Shown: piece after piece, positions 9,180 to 19,183 of the stretch
Position numbering within the stretch: position 1 is the stretch's first letter
Layout: each line of letters begins with the position of its first letter
Source: Shewanella sp. Arc9-LZ
Lineage (GTDB): Bacteria > Pseudomonadota > Gammaproteobacteria > Enterobacterales > Shewanellaceae
Assembly (NCBI RefSeq): GCF_010092445.1
Contig: NZ_CP048031.1
Span: forward strand, 124,001 to 188,000
Length of the DNA: 64,000 nucleotides
Reading direction: 5' to 3'
Program-made: the position numbers and the translations under genes
The notes under the pieces: generated by a model
The model's input: the letters and a program-made list of their open reading frames with translations, nothing else
Database searches by the model: none
Told to the model about the DNA's origin: nothing

Positions 9180-9989
9180 ATGAAGCCAGAAGATGTAATT
9201 GAGCAAGTTATAGACATCGCAACGGAAGCTGGGCAAAAAATTCGTGATATTTACCTTAAAGGTAACTTCAAACGCGAAATTAAGTCCGACAATACCCCTG
9301 TCACGTCTGCCGATTTAGCCGCGCACGATATTATTTGCCGTCAGTTAGCTGAACTCACGCCCGACATTCCTATTTTAAGTGAGGAAGCTGCAGATATTCC
9401 ACTAAGTGTGCGTGAAACATGGAAACGCTATTGGCTAGTCGATCCATTAGATGGCACGGGTGAGTTTATTGCTGGCAGTGGTGATTTTTCAGTGATCATT
9501 GCTTTAGTTGAACATAACCGTCCTATCATGGGAGTGGTTTATGTGCCGATGACTAAGGTGTGTTATTACGCAATAGCCGGGCTAGGTGCTTATAAGCGTG
9601 ATGGTAAGAACGAGATACGTATCACCAGTAAACAATTAACCGGTGATGAACCAGAGCATTTACGTTTAGCCGTTAGTCGTCGTCAAGATCCGCAATCTGT
9701 TTTAAAGTTACTCAATAAACCCAATCATTGTGAGTTAGTGGTGATGGGTGGTGCAGCATTAAAAAGTTGTTTGGTGGCCGAAGGACGTGCTGATTGCTAT
9801 GTCCGTTTAGGACCCACTGGTGAATGGGATACTGGTGCTGCGCAGATTATTATTGAAGAAGCAGGTGGTGCACTGATTGATATTAATTTACAGCCTATGA
9901 CCTACAATGAGCGTGAAACACTCGAAAACCCAAATTTTATTGTGGTAGGTAGTGCTAATCTCCCGTGGGATATATTGTTAACTAATTAA
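9180..9989 (+). CDS. cysQ: 3'(2'),5'-bisphosphate nucleotidase CysQ
   Basis: Magnesium-dependent phosphatase of the inositol monophosphatase superfamily, 269 residues. It removes the 3'-phosphate from PAP formed in sulfate assimilation. Metal-binding motifs are visible: SEEAAD, then VDPLDGTGEF, and WDTGAAQIIIEEAGG near the C-terminus. The start at 9180 (MKPEDVIEQ) has TTGGAG eight bases upstream; an in-frame GTG at 9141 is less likely. It follows nudE after 116 bp, and may be cotranscribed or separate. Confidence 0.92.
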   Translation: MKPEDVIEQVIDIATEAGQKIRDIYLKGNFKREIKSDNTPVTSADLAAHDIICRQLAELTPDIPILSEEAADIPLSVRETWKRYWLVDPLDGTGEFIAGSGDFSVIIALVEHNRPIMGVVYVPMTKVCYYAIAGLGAYKRDGKNEIRITSKQLTGDEPEHLRLAVSRRQDPQSVLKLLNKPNHCELVVMGGAALKSCLVAEGRADCYVRLGPTGEWDTGAAQIIIEEAGGALIDINLQPMTYNERETLENPNFIVVGSANLPWDILLTN

Positions 9990-10251
9990 TTTGTTTATAT
10001 TTTAATGGACATAAATTAATATTTTGGATGTGTTGCTTTTTCGAACAGAGATTAATTTATTAATCATATGATGGCAACGACATGAGTAACGATATGGCAA
10101 CAGTAGCCACTAGAAACCATCAACACTATATCGTGCATCGTGGTTAAATAACGATGGCAGTGTGCAGTTTTATCCGTTAATAACAGTGAGTCTTGAACTA
10201 CTGTGACTAGATTTATGTTGATTTCAATACTGAATTTGGTGAGACACACAT
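9990..10251. other. Gene-free interval cysQ-mnmH
   Basis: About 260 AT-rich bases between convergent genes. A 61-codon frame on the minus strand has no ribosome binding site and no recognisable protein character. Apart from the terminator at its right end I see no feature in it. Confidence 0.5.
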
Positions 10252-10280
10252 AAAAATGCCCTCATCATGAGGGCATTTTT
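10252..10280. terminator. Bidirectional terminator between cysQ and mnmH
   Basis: A 13-bp perfect stem, AAAAATGCCCTCA (10252-10264) with its complement at 10268-10280, and a 3-base loop. The flanking A-run and T-run make it usable from both strands, serving cysQ (plus) and mnmH (minus), whose stop lies 12 bases away. Confidence 0.85.
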
Positions 10281-10291
10281 GCTTAAATGAC

Positions 10292-11392
10292 TTATGACTT
10301 ATGACTATCTAACCATTGATGTATCGCTTTTCTGTCGCCTTGAAAGATAACTCTGTCCTGTTTCTTTTCAAGTTGATACAGATACATCGGGTCATAATAA
10401 ATATCGAGTAACAGGCTTATCCAGTCTAAATGCTTACTGGTATCATTTTGGCTTTGTTGTACGTTAAGCGCATTATCAACCAAGTCTTGCAATTCTTGAT
10501 GTTGCTTACCGCCTAAGCGTTTACGAATGCCCAATAAACTTTGAGTCAAATATGCTTTAAATGCATCGAAACCCGCTTGCTCACCTAATCCAGATACATA
10601 ATCAGCCAGTTTTTGCTCAACATAGTCATTTAATAAACGCGGTAAACGCGCGTCTAATGGCTCGTCGAGTACGATAATATCAGCTTGTTGCATGGCGCTG
10701 TAAAAATGCTTTGGCAGGGCTGAACGACCAATTAGCATACTTTCATCTTCTAACAGCAAATGGTTATGTTGCTGTTGTTGATGCTGCAGCAATGCCACGG
10801 CTAAATTATTTTCGAAGTTGATTTGACTGGGTTGCGGATCGATATTTTTGCCAAAGCTCGACCCTTTATGGTTGGCAAGGCCTTCAAGGTCGACTGATTC
10901 ATTCCGTTGATGGATAACTTCCGTTTTACCACTACCTGTTATGCCACTTAAAATCAGCACTTTAGATTGGCTTGGCGCTTGCTCGATAGTATTAATTAAA
11001 AAACTACGTATGGCTTTATAACCCCCTTCAATATAAGGGATGTTCATGCCTGATTCTTTAATCCATTGCTGTGATAGCTTTGAGCGCAAACCGCCACGAA
11101 AACAATATAAATAGCTGTCAGGATGTTGTGACAATTGAGCAAGCCAAGCATCTATACGTTGCTGTTTAATTTTACCTTTCACCAGCTCATGACCTAATGC
11201 TATAGCAGCCTCTTGGCCACGTCTTTTATAGCATGTACCCACTTTTTCGCGTTCACCATCTTGCATTAATGGTAAATTAATCGAGTGGCCAAAAGCACCT
11301 TTAATGAATTCGATAGGCGCTCTTACGTCAATTAATGGACGGTTTTCTAATAGAAGTCTGCCATATTCTGAGCTGGGGATGACCTCGCTCAT
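10292..11392 (-). CDS. mnmH: tRNA 2-selenouridine synthase MnmH (SelU/YbbB)
   Basis: Replaces sulfur with selenium at 2-thiouridine in the wobble position of tRNAs for Lys, Glu and Gln, using selenophosphate. 366 residues: an N-terminal rhodanese domain with the catalytic cysteine in [11 protein letters not shown] (about residue 97) and a P-loop domain with Walker A GITGSGKT near residues 149-156. Its ATG overlaps the last base of the selD stop (TAATG on the minus strand), so the two are translationally coupled and the selenophosphate made by SelD has its user next door. Confidence 0.94.
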   Translation of the reverse strand: MSEVIPSSEYGRLLLENRPLIDVRAPIEFIKGAFGHSINLPLMQDGEREKVGTCYKRRGQEAAIALGHELVKGKIKQQRIDAWLAQLSQHPDSYLYCFRGGLRSKLSQQWIKESGMNIPYIEGGYKAIRSFLINTIEQAPSQSKVLILSGITGSGKTEVIHQRNESVDLEGLANHKGSSFGKNIDPQPSQINFENNLAVALLQHQQQQHNHLLLEDESMLIGRSALPKHFYSAMQQADIIVLDEPLDARLPRLLNDYVEQKLADYVSGLGEQAGFDAFKAYLTQSLLGIRKRLGGKQHQELQDLVDNALNVQQSQNDTSKHLDWISLLLDIYYDPMYLYQLEKKQDRVIFQGDRKAIHQWLDSHKS

Positions 11393-12447
11393 TAGTTTAA
11401 TTCCACAAGGATATCGTGTCCGTCAACGCGTGGCTCATAAGTATTGAGCATACCGATACAAATAGCGTCAATTCCATTGGCTTCTAATAATGTTTTAAGT
11501 TCCTGTTCTGCCTCTGCACTCACGGCAACTAATAGTCCTCCACTGGTTTGTGGGTCGCAAATAATTGCTTTTTGGTCATCCGTTAGTGGCGGTAAATGTT
11601 CGCTATAACTGTCAAAATTACGATGGGTACCGCCTGGAATACAACCTTGAGCGAGGTAATCACTGACTTTAGGGAGTAAAGGGACTTGGGATAAAACGAT
11701 ATTAGCTTTAAGTTGTGCGCCTTGGCATACTTCAATTAAGTGACCTGCCAGTCCAAATCCTGTGACGTCCGTTAATGCATTAACCCCAATAATTTTAGCG
11801 ATATCAATACCAATCGTGTTGAGCTGACACATGGCATTAGGGGCAATTTGGCTGTCTTCATCACGCAGCTTTTTCTGCTTTTGTGCTGTAGTCAGAATGC
11901 CAATACCAATCGGTTTGGTGAGGTATAGACGGTCATTCGCTTTGGCAGTGTTGTTCTGTTTTACTCGCTCAAGCGGTATTTGGCCTGTAACCGCTAAACC
12001 AAAAATAGGTTCAGGCGCATCAATACTGTGACCGCCAGCCAACATAATACCGGCATCGGCACAAGCTTGGCGTCCGCCATCAACTACTTGTTGGGCTACT
12101 TCAGGTGGTAATAAGTTAACCGGCCAGCCTAATATCGCAATAGCCATAATTGGCGTGCCGCCCATGGCATAGATATCGCTGATTGCATTGGTTGCGGCAA
12201 TTCTACCAAAGGTAAATGGATCATCCACAATGGGCATAAAGAAGTCGGTGGTACTGATAATGCCGGTTTGTTCATTGAGTTTGTAAACTGCAGCATCGTC
12301 ACGGGTTTGATTACCGACTAATAAATTGGGGTCAGTAAACACGGGGAGTTGTGACGCAAGAATAGTGCTTAAGACTTTAGGAGAGATCTTACAGCCGCAG
12401 CCTGCGCCATGGCTATATTCGGTAAGTTTTATATTGGTATGAGGCAT
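11392..12447 (-). CDS. selD: Selenophosphate synthetase SelD (selenide, water dikinase)
   Basis: Makes selenophosphate from selenide and ATP. 351 residues, normal length. The catalytic pair Cys17 and Lys20 is seen in [10 protein letters not shown]; position 17 is an ordinary TGC cysteine, not a selenocysteine TGA. The glycine-rich and metal-binding segments [17 protein letters not shown] and [13 protein letters not shown] follow. It is the first gene of a selD-mnmH pair, with 197 bp to the divergent tetR-type gene. No selA or selB is in the window. Confidence 0.95.
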   Translation of the reverse strand: MPHTNIKLTEYSHGAGCGCKISPKVLSTILASQLPVFTDPNLLVGNQTRDDAAVYKLNEQTGIISTTDFFMPIVDDPFTFGRIAATNAISDIYAMGGTPIMAIAILGWPVNLLPPEVAQQVVDGGRQACADAGIMLAGGHSIDAPEPIFGLAVTGQIPLERVKQNNTAKANDRLYLTKPIGIGILTTAQKQKKLRDEDSQIAPNAMCQLNTIGIDIAKIIGVNALTDVTGFGLAGHLIEVCQGAQLKANIVLSQVPLLPKVSDYLAQGCIPGGTHRNFDSYSEHLPPLTDDQKAIICDPQTSGGLLVAVSAEAEQELKTLLEANGIDAICIGMLNTYEPRVDGHDILVELN

Positions 12448-12644
12448 GGTTGTGTTTCTGTCGCTGGCTTATTGATGAGCAATTATAATGTTTCTCAAGG
12501 ATTATTTCTTGGTTATTCGCGGTTTATCAAACCTAGTCGTGTATTTTTAATTAAAAAAATAATTATTATGAACGTTGTTTTTTATTTTGTTTGCTGTTAA
12601 TTTATCAACTGACATAAGGTGCATATCATTTTTAGGTTGGTATT

Positions 12645-13259
12645 GTGGCGAGACGAAAAGAGCATACGCATGAGCAGATCCGCCATATGGCTATTAGTGC
12701 TGTGGCTGAGCATCTGCAATACGACAGTATTGATAACTTAAGCTTAAGGAAAGTAGCAACCACCATTGGTTACGTGCCAAGTACGTTAATTAATATTTTT
12801 GGTAGTTACCAATACTTATTACTCGCGGTATCTGAGCAAACATTGTTACAGCTTGCTGCGCAGTTACAGTTAATTAAACCGACCACGCCAAAACAAACAA
12901 TTGAGCAAATGGCATTAGTTTATAGTCAGTTTGCTTTAGCGAATCGACGCTGTTTCCGATTGGTATTTGAATTATCAATGGCGGGTGACCAGCCTTTACC
13001 TGTGGCTCACCTCGGGCTGATTAAATCATTATTTTCTGACGTTGAGTCTCAGCTAAGTCAATACTTTCCTTCTGCATGTGAGCAAGAGGTTGAAACGATG
13101 AGCCGCGTACTTTGGGGTGGGATACATGGGTTAACGTGTTTGTCATTGGATGGCAAACTATTTGAGACACAATCCTGTTTACAAGACATGTTGACGAGTC
13201 ATGTAAGCAGTTATATTGATGGAATGAGCATAAAAAGGAATTCAAATGCTGCTAACTAA
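12645..13259 (+). CDS. TetR-family transcriptional regulator
   Basis: 204 residues. The N-terminal helix-turn-helix (about residues 20-55, with LSLRKVATTIGYVPSTLINIFGS) is followed by a TetR C-terminal ligand domain of the kind with a Trp-His/Gly segment (VLWGGIHGLT). The start is GTG, read from MARRKEHTHEQI with TAGGTTG upstream (weak). The end overlaps the following MFS-acyltransferase gene by 14 bases, so both are one transcription unit and the regulator probably controls it. The ligand is unknown. Confidence 0.85.
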   Translation: MARRKEHTHEQIRHMAISAVAEHLQYDSIDNLSLRKVATTIGYVPSTLINIFGSYQYLLLAVSEQTLLQLAAQLQLIKPTTPKQTIEQMALVYSQFALANRRCFRLVFELSMAGDQPLPVAHLGLIKSLFSDVESQLSQYFPSACEQEVETMSRVLWGGIHGLTCLSLDGKLFETQSCLQDMLTSHVSSYIDGMSIKRNSNAAN

Positions 13260-15102
13260 ACGATTTTTCCCCTATTTTGCGACTTTATGCCTAGGTGCGC
13301 TTAATGACAACTTTTATAAAAATGTGTTGCTCTTGTTAGTGACGTACAGCCAATTAAATGCATTACCGATTGATGTTAACTTGTTTGTTAATTTAGCTGC
13401 TGGCGTATTCATTTTACCTTTTTTCTTGTTTTCTGCTCATGCTGGTATCGTGGCTGACAATATGAATAAGGCAAAATTGATTCGACGGTTAAAGTTGTTA
13501 GAGCTGATTATCATGTCGACAGCGGCTATCGCGATTATCAGTCAGAGTTATATGGTGATGTTGCTGCTGCTATTTTTAACCGGCAGCCAGTCTGCATACT
13601 TTGGTCCAGTAAAATACTCATTATTACCTCAAGCCCTAAGCGAAGCAGAGTTAGTGAAAGGGAATGCTCTAGTTGAAATGGGCACTTTTTTGTCGATTCT
13701 TGTTGGTACCCTAAGCGCCGGTTTGGTGGTGTCTAATGAAAATGGTTTAACGTGGGCTGCAATCATTGTCTGTGTGTTGGCGATTTGTGGTTATCTTGCT
13801 AGCCGTGCGATTCCTTCATTGCCTGCCCAAGGTGATTTAAACCCTAGCAAGTTTTCGTTATTTTCTGGCACTTGGCGTTGTATCAATAAAGCGCGACAAA
13901 CCAAGACTATTTGGATGGCCATTCTCGCCATTAGTTGGTTTTGGTTCTTAGGGGCCACCTATTTGACTCAATTTCCAAATTTTGCCAAGTTGCATTTACA
14001 TGCAGATGCTACTGTTGTTTCATTGTTACTGGCGTTATTTTCTGTCGGTATTGCGGTTGGGTCATACGTGTGTGAACGTTTTTCGTTTGGGCATGTTGAG
14101 TTAGGCTTATTACCATTTGGGGTATTGGGCTTGAGCGTGTTTAGTTTTGACATGATAGCGGCTATTCCGCTTGAGCTTGTTGAACCAGGTTTTGTGTATA
14201 GCTTCGAGTCATTTATCGCTAGTGCGCAGCATTATCGTGTGATGATTGATTTGTTTCTTGTCGGCCTAAGTGGCGGGATATTCATTGTGCCTCTGTATGC
14301 GTTTATTCAAACTCGTGCAGAAAAACAAGAATGTGCTCAAGCTATTGCGGCGAATAACATCATTAATGCCTTCTTTATGGTGGGCTCTGCAGTATTATCG
14401 ATAGTGTTGCTTGGGGTATTTCAGTGGAGTATCCCTGAATTATTCATGCTTGTCGGCGTGCTTAATTTGGTTGTGCTGTTATATGTCTACTCACAAGTGC
14501 CAGAGTTTACCCAACGCTTTATCAGTTATTTGCTGAGCCATGTTATGTATCGGGTGAATGTACGTGGTAGAGAACATATTCCGGCACAAGGGGCAGGAAT
14601 TATTGTCAGTAATCATGTGAGTTACGTTGATGCGTTAGTCATTATGGGCGCGTCAACTCGACCTATTCGGTTTGTAATGGATAAGTCGATTAGCGAAATT
14701 CCATTATTAAAGTATTTGTTTCGGCACGCTGGTGTTATCCCAATCTGTTCACCTAAAAAGTGTGAGTCGACATATCTAAATGCATTCGAACAGATACATC
14801 AAGCATTAGCTAACGATGAGCTAGTGTGTATTTTTCCGGAAGGGAAGTTAACTCCAGACGGTGACATTGGTGAGTTTAGACCTGGTATTGATAAAATTTT
14901 ACAACGGGATCCAGTAACAGTAATACCGTTAGCGTTAACAGGGTTGTGGGGATCTTACTTTAGTCATAAAGGCGGGCATGCACTGACCACTTTTCCTAAA
15001 CGTTTCTGGTCTAAAGTATCGGTAAGTATTGCACCTTCAGTTGACGGAGCTACGACCAATTGCAAAGCGTTACAGCAGCAGGTGACTCAGCAATTTAATT
15101 AG
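13246..15102 (+). CDS. MFS transporter fused to PlsC-type acyltransferase
   Basis: 618 residues in two parts. Residues 1 to about 420 are a 12-helix major facilitator of the lysophospholipid transporter LplT type (start LGALNDNFYKNVLLLL). Residues 430-618 are a 1-acyl-glycerol-3-phosphate acyltransferase domain with the H-x4-D motif (NHVSYVD, His457-Asp462) and the FPEG motif (530-533). This resembles the LplT-Aas lysophospholipid recycling pathway but lacks the acyl-ACP synthetase domain of Aas, so the acyl donor is unclear. A role in flipping and reacylating lysophospholipids is inference. It overlaps the upstream tetR-type gene by 14 bases. Confidence 0.85.
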   Translation: MLLTKRFFPYFATLCLGALNDNFYKNVLLLLVTYSQLNALPIDVNLFVNLAAGVFILPFFLFSAHAGIVADNMNKAKLIRRLKLLELIIMSTAAIAIISQSYMVMLLLLFLTGSQSAYFGPVKYSLLPQALSEAELVKGNALVEMGTFLSILVGTLSAGLVVSNENGLTWAAIIVCVLAICGYLASRAIPSLPAQGDLNPSKFSLFSGTWRCINKARQTKTIWMAILAISWFWFLGATYLTQFPNFAKLHLHADATVVSLLLALFSVGIAVGSYVCERFSFGHVELGLLPFGVLGLSVFSFDMIAAIPLELVEPGFVYSFESFIASAQHYRVMIDLFLVGLSGGIFIVPLYAFIQTRAEKQECAQAIAANNIINAFFMVGSAVLSIVLLGVFQWSIPELFMLVGVLNLVVLLYVYSQVPEFTQRFISYLLSHVMYRVNVRGREHIPAQGAGIIVSNHVSYVDALVIMGASTRPIRFVMDKSISEIPLLKYLFRHAGVIPICSPKKCESTYLNAFEQIHQALANDELVCIFPEGKLTPDGDIGEFRPGIDKILQRDPVTVIPLALTGLWGSYFSHKGGHALTTFPKRFWSKVSVSIAPSVDGATTNCKALQQQVTQQFN

Positions 15103-15137
15103 CACATGATGTACTAGTGAAGCTGCTCAAAACAAAA

Positions 15138-15163
15138 AAGGTCACGCGTGGGCGTGACCTTTA
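15138..15163. terminator. Bidirectional terminator between acyltransferase fusion and desaturase
   Basis: 11-bp perfect stem (15138-15148 with 15153-15163) and a GTGG loop. The A-run to its left gives a strong T-run on the minus strand for the desaturase gene; on the plus strand the T-run is short. Confidence 0.75.
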
Positions 15164-15181
15164 AATGGTTAAGCTTTAGCT

Positions 15182-16291
15182 TTACTGTGCGTAGGCAGCT
15201 GTTAGGCTTTTCCAATTACGTTGTTGTTCAAGAAATTGGTTACGCAATAATTGTACTTGTTGTTTCAGATTGTGATCTGTAAGTTGCTTGCGTTTCGCCT
15301 CTAACAAACTTTTTTTGGCTTGATAATAGTCAACTAAGTGTTGCTTCATCAGCTCATACTCTGCTTGAAACTTTTCTATAATTTCATCGCAGTTAGGTAA
15401 GTGAGCAACCTGATTCTGAGCTTGTAAAAGTTGCATCTGCAAACGTGCACTTTCAATACGCTCTTGTGGCACTTTACGTAAGTCACTCGTTAAACCAAAC
15501 CAGTTCATCAGCTTGATTAACCATTTGGTTGGATCGTAGTCCCACCATTTGATGCCATTGCGATAATCGTTTTCAAAAATATGATGGAAGTTGTGATACC
15601 CCTCACCGTATGTAAGTAACGCTAAAAATGCATTATCTCGGGCTGAGTTTTTATCTGTGTACGGTTGTTTACCCCAAATATGGGCTAATGAGTTAATAAA
15701 GAAAGTACAGTGATGTACAACCACTAGGCGTAGTAAACCGGCCATAAGAACCATTGATAAAATATCGCCATTTAACCAACCTATAAATGCCGGTAAACCA
15801 ATATTCATTAAGATCACTAAGGCTAAGTAGTGCTTGTGCTGCCACATAACGATACGATCGTTTTGTAAGTCGCGCACGTTGTTGTAGTCGCTGTAACGAC
15901 TCGCTTGATACTCACGTAGCATCCAACCTATGTGGCTGTACCAAAATCCCATTTGAGCTGAGTACGGGTCTTTATCATTATTATCAACATGTTTGTGATG
16001 AATGCGGTGATCACTACACCAATGCAATGCGCTATTCTGTAGCGCCAATGCCCCGCCTAGTGCGTATAAAAAACGAACTGAAGAGTGAGCTTTATAGGCT
16101 TTGTGTGACCATAATCTGTGGTAACCCGCAGTAATCGATAGACCACTTGCGTAAGCGAAAACAACAAATGCAATCCATTCAATGCCATCAAAGCCATGGG
16201 TAAAACCACGCCAAGGGATTAATACCACCGCGCCGATAAAAGTAATGGCAAATAACAAGGTATTAAGCCAAATGATTGGAGGTTTTTTCAT
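15182..16291 (-). CDS. Membrane fatty acid desaturase (delta-9 acyl-CoA/phospholipid type)
   Basis: 369 residues. All three histidine boxes of the integral-membrane di-iron desaturases are present: H-x4-H (HRLWSH, 58-63), H-x2-HH (HRIHH, 95-99) and HNFHH near residue 240. Four hydrophobic segments flank them. The C-terminal 80 residues are a hydrophilic, Gln-rich, probably coiled-coil extension. The enzyme would introduce a double bond into saturated acyl chains aerobically. It is divergent from fabR, and its promoter region contains an FabR-type palindrome, which suggests repression by FabR when unsaturated lipids suffice. Confidence 0.9.
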   Translation of the reverse strand: MKKPPIIWLNTLLFAITFIGAVVLIPWRGFTHGFDGIEWIAFVVFAYASGLSITAGYHRLWSHKAYKAHSSVRFLYALGGALALQNSALHWCSDHRIHHKHVDNNDKDPYSAQMGFWYSHIGWMLREYQASRYSDYNNVRDLQNDRIVMWQHKHYLALVILMNIGLPAFIGWLNGDILSMVLMAGLLRLVVVHHCTFFINSLAHIWGKQPYTDKNSARDNAFLALLTYGEGYHNFHHIFENDYRNGIKWWDYDPTKWLIKLMNWFGLTSDLRKVPQERIESARLQMQLLQAQNQVAHLPNCDEIIEKFQAEYELMKQHLVDYYQAKKSLLEAKRKQLTDHNLKQQVQLLRNQFLEQQRNWKSLTAAYAQ

Positions 16292-16326
16292 TTAGTAGGG
16301 TTCCAATAATAGGTTTAAATAAGTTG

Positions 16327-16344
16327 AGCGTACAATTGTACGCT
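16327..16344. promoter_or_regulatory. Predicted FabR operator between desaturase and fabR
   Basis: A perfect 18-bp palindrome, AGCGTACAATTGTACGCT, 36 bases upstream of the desaturase start and about 100 bases upstream of fabR. The half-site resembles the AGCGTACA half of the known FabR sites at fabA and fabB in Escherichia coli. Placement supports control of the desaturase and possibly autoregulation. Confidence 0.75.
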
Positions 16345-16447
16345 AATTTTACTTAGGGAACTAGTCATGGTCAACTTTAACAGGGCTGTGTTTCTGTTTT
16401 AAAAACGGTATTATCGGTGAATTAATATTGACTGAATGGATTAGTAA

Positions 16448-17065
16448 ATGGGTGTTAGAGCACAACAAAAGGAAAAAACCCGCCGTGCATTAGTGGATGC
16501 TGCATTTAATCAACTCAGTGCTGAACGCAGTTTTTCCAGTCTAAGCTTACGTGAAGTTGCTCGTGAAGCTGGTATTGCACCCACATCATTCTATCGCCAT
16601 TTTAAAGACATGAACGAACTTGGCTTGACCATGGTCGATGAAGGTGGATTAACCTTACGTCAAATGATGCGTAAAGGTCGTCAACGTGCAGAAGCTGGTG
16701 GGAGTGTGATCCGTATTTCTGTTGACACGTTTATGGAAGTATTAGAGTCAAACCCGAACGTATTTCGAATACTACTTCACGAACGTTCAGGTACCTCAGC
16801 GGCATTTAGAGCCGCAGTTGAGCGCGAAATTGAACATTTTATTTCTGAACTTGCTCATTACACCGAGGCCCAGGCAAATCGCACTCCTGTGTTAGCGCGT
16901 GCTCAAGCTGAAGCATTGGTTATTTTAGTTTTTAATGCCGGAGCATCAGCGTTGGATTCCAAGCGTAGTGAGCGTAAGTCATTAGCCGATCAGCTAGTAC
17001 TACAACTGCGTATGGTGGCTACAGGCGCTGAAGCGTTACAGCATAAAATTGACAACCGTGCTTAA
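16448..17065 (+). CDS. fabR: HTH-type transcriptional repressor FabR
   Basis: TetR-family regulator of unsaturated fatty acid synthesis, 205 residues. The N-terminus [15 protein letters not shown] and the recognition helix segment [17 protein letters not shown] are those of FabR, which binds DNA in response to the saturated/unsaturated acyl-ACP or acyl-CoA balance. It is divergent from a desaturase with a matching palindrome in between and converges on trmA across a shared terminator. In Escherichia coli FabR lies near trmA too, which supports the name. Confidence 0.93.
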   Translation: MGVRAQQKEKTRRALVDAAFNQLSAERSFSSLSLREVAREAGIAPTSFYRHFKDMNELGLTMVDEGGLTLRQMMRKGRQRAEAGGSVIRISVDTFMEVLESNPNVFRILLHERSGTSAAFRAAVEREIEHFISELAHYTEAQANRTPVLARAQAEALVILVFNAGASALDSKRSERKSLADQLVLQLRMVATGAEALQHKIDNRA

Positions 17066-17083
17066 TTTATCGCGATTATAACC

Positions 17084-17114
17084 AAACAGGGCGCTAATCA
17101 TTAGCGCCCTGTTT
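17084..17114. terminator. Bidirectional terminator between fabR and trmA
   Basis: A 14-bp perfect stem (AAACAGGGCGCTAA, 17084-17097, with 17101-17114) and a 3-base loop between two convergent genes. The T-runs are short on both sides but the stem is strong. Confidence 0.8.
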
Positions 17115-17129
17115 GTTAGTAAAGCTGTA

Positions 17130-18236
17130 TTACTTACGTTCTAGTAATACTCCTGATTCCATATGATCGGTATATGGGAATTGGTCAAATAGCGCAAAGC
17201 GAGTTATTTTATGTGTTTGACCTAAGGTTAACAAATTGTCATTCAGTGTTTCTGGATTACATGAAATATACAAAATCCGCTCGTAACCTTGGATAAGCTT
17301 TAATGTTTCAGGATCAATGCCTGCACGAGGCGGGTCAACAAAGATAGTATTGCAATCGTAACTGTCTAAGTCGATGCCTTCTAAACGTCTAAATTGACGC
17401 TTTTTCGCCATGGCATCACTAAAGTCTTCAGCAGACATGCGAATAATTTGAACATTATCAACGTGATTAATATCGATGTTGTATTGCGCAGCATCAACTG
17501 AAGGCTTGGCCAGCTCTGTTGCTAATACACGATTGAAATTTTGTGCCAATGCAATCGTAAAATTACCATTACCACAGTACAACTCTAGTAAATCACCCTG
17601 ACTGTTTTTAGTTGCATCAATTGCCCACGCCAACATTTTTACAGAGACTTTCGCATTAGGCTGAGTAAAGCTGTTTTCAATTTGCTTGTAATGCAATACC
17701 TGTTCATTAACCGTTAAGGTCTCAACAACGAAATCTTTGTCTAAATCGATTTTTTGCTTACGCGCACGACCTATAATGTTGACATTGAATTGAGCAGATA
17801 ACTTTGCTTTTAATAGAGTCGCGTGTTCACGCCACTCTTCATCGAGCTGGCGGTGGTACAACAAAGACACTAAAATTTCGCCGCTTAATGTCGACAAGAA
17901 ATCTACTTGAAACAATCGATAACGCAATGCAGGATTAGGTGTTAACTCTGCTATTAATGCGGCCATCATTTGATTAATAATCAAACCAGCGGGTAAATAT
18001 TGATCGCAACGCACTTTTGCATTCAGTGCTTTATCAAACATGTAGTAATATAAGTCATCATCTTGATGCCACATTCTAAATTCAGCACGCATACGATAAT
18101 GCATAGGCTCAGAAGCAAAGACTTCAAGCGCCGGTGGATTGAAATCGGCAAAGGCCTGTTCTAGCTTGATGCGCTTTCGTTGTAATTGTGCATCGTAGTT
18201 TTTAGGATCCATTGCAGCTAAATTCATATCGTCCAC
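17130..18236 (-). CDS. trmA: tRNA (uracil-5-)-methyltransferase TrmA
   Basis: SAM-dependent enzyme making ribothymidine-54 in tRNAs. 368 residues, close to the 366 of Escherichia coli. The SAM-binding motif [13 protein letters not shown], the motif [10 protein letters not shown] and the nucleophile cysteine in [10 protein letters not shown] are all present; the C-terminus carries the base-region HMESG. No N-terminal TRAM domain or iron-sulfur cysteines, so it is not RlmD. An alternative start three codons downstream (MNLAAMDP) is possible. Confidence 0.95.
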   Translation of the reverse strand: MDDMNLAAMDPKNYDAQLQRKRIKLEQAFADFNPPALEVFASEPMHYRMRAEFRMWHQDDDLYYYMFDKALNAKVRCDQYLPAGLIINQMMAALIAELTPNPALRYRLFQVDFLSTLSGEILVSLLYHRQLDEEWREHATLLKAKLSAQFNVNIIGRARKQKIDLDKDFVVETLTVNEQVLHYKQIENSFTQPNAKVSVKMLAWAIDATKNSQGDLLELYCGNGNFTIALAQNFNRVLATELAKPSVDAAQYNIDINHVDNVQIIRMSAEDFSDAMAKKRQFRRLEGIDLDSYDCNTIFVDPPRAGIDPETLKLIQGYERILYISCNPETLNDNLLTLGQTHKITRFALFDQFPYTDHMESGVLLERK

Positions 18237-18356
18237 CTAATACTGTAAAAAAGGGCGCAAATATTATACTAAATGACGCTGATGTCTAGTATTACGCACC
18301 TAAGTATAAAGTGGCCCGACGATTAATGCTGAACATATACATATTTGGAGCCCATA

Positions 18357-19136
18357 TTGTCTGGACCTATTTTAGTGTTTGATTCTGGTATCGGCGGATT
18401 GTCGGTAATGAACCAAATTAGAAAACAGTTACCACAACATGATTATTGTTACTTATTTGACAATGCACGCTTACCTTATGGCAACTTATCAGAGCAAGAG
18501 TTAATAACTGGATGTGTTGCACTTATTACTCATCATGCACGACGTTTGAACGCCAGTATTGTGGTGGTTGCCTGTAATACCGCCAGTACTTTGGTATTGC
18601 CTCTATTACGCCAGCAATTAACCAATCCTATCGTGGGAGTTGTTCCTGCTATTAAACCTGCCGCCATGTTATCGAAGAAAAAGCACATTGGTTTATTGGC
18701 TACGCCTGGGACAGTGAAACGAGATTACACTCAAGCATTAATCAATCAGTTTGCCGGAAACTGTAAGGTTGAATTATTTGGGACTTCAGATTTAGTGTTA
18801 CTTGCGGAGCAGTATGTAGCTCAACAGCCAATCGATATGGATAAGCTAAACGATATCTTAGCACCCATCGCGGCAACTAATATTGATGTACTGGTGCTGG
18901 GCTGTACTCATTTCCCAATGATAGCGACAGAAATAAGTCATTATCTTGGCGAAGGAGTAACACTATTAGATTCAGGGGAGGCGGTAGCAAAACGGGTAAG
19001 GTTTTTACTGAGTAAAGAAAGTAATGGCAATAAGCAATTACAAGCATGTTATACCAAAGATATTAGCCAAGGGCTTAAAGCAACATTAGTCGATTATGGT
19101 TTTAGTGATTTTTCGCTGGTAACCATAACCGACTAA
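18357..19136 (+). CDS. murI: Glutamate racemase MurI
   Basis: Makes D-glutamate for peptidoglycan. About 259 residues. The two catalytic cysteines lie in VACNTAS and LGCTHFP, and the N-terminal DSGIGGLSV is typical. I chose the TTG at 18357 (MSGPILVFDSG) because GGAG lies six bases upstream; the TTG at 18345 overlaps that Shine-Dalgarno. A non-ATG start is therefore likely. The gene converges with the RRM gene across 47 bp that hold only a weak hairpin. Confidence 0.93.
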   Translation: MSGPILVFDSGIGGLSVMNQIRKQLPQHDYCYLFDNARLPYGNLSEQELITGCVALITHHARRLNASIVVVACNTASTLVLPLLRQQLTNPIVGVVPAIKPAAMLSKKKHIGLLATPGTVKRDYTQALINQFAGNCKVELFGTSDLVLLAEQYVAQQPIDMDKLNDILAPIAATNIDVLVLGCTHFPMIATEISHYLGEGVTLLDSGEAVAKRVRFLLSKESNGNKQLQACYTKDISQGLKATLVDYGFSDFSLVTITD

Positions 19137-19183
19137 CAACACTATTAATTTACTATAGTGCTAAGAACCTAGTTCAATAACGA

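Noticed and set aside
10064..10249. 61-codon frame on the minus strand between cysQ and mnmH
   Set aside because: No ribosome binding site, no recognisable protein features, in an AT-rich spacer.
12370..12400. Selenocysteine (TGA) in SelD
   Set aside because: Position 17 is a TGC cysteine, so SelD here is the Cys form.
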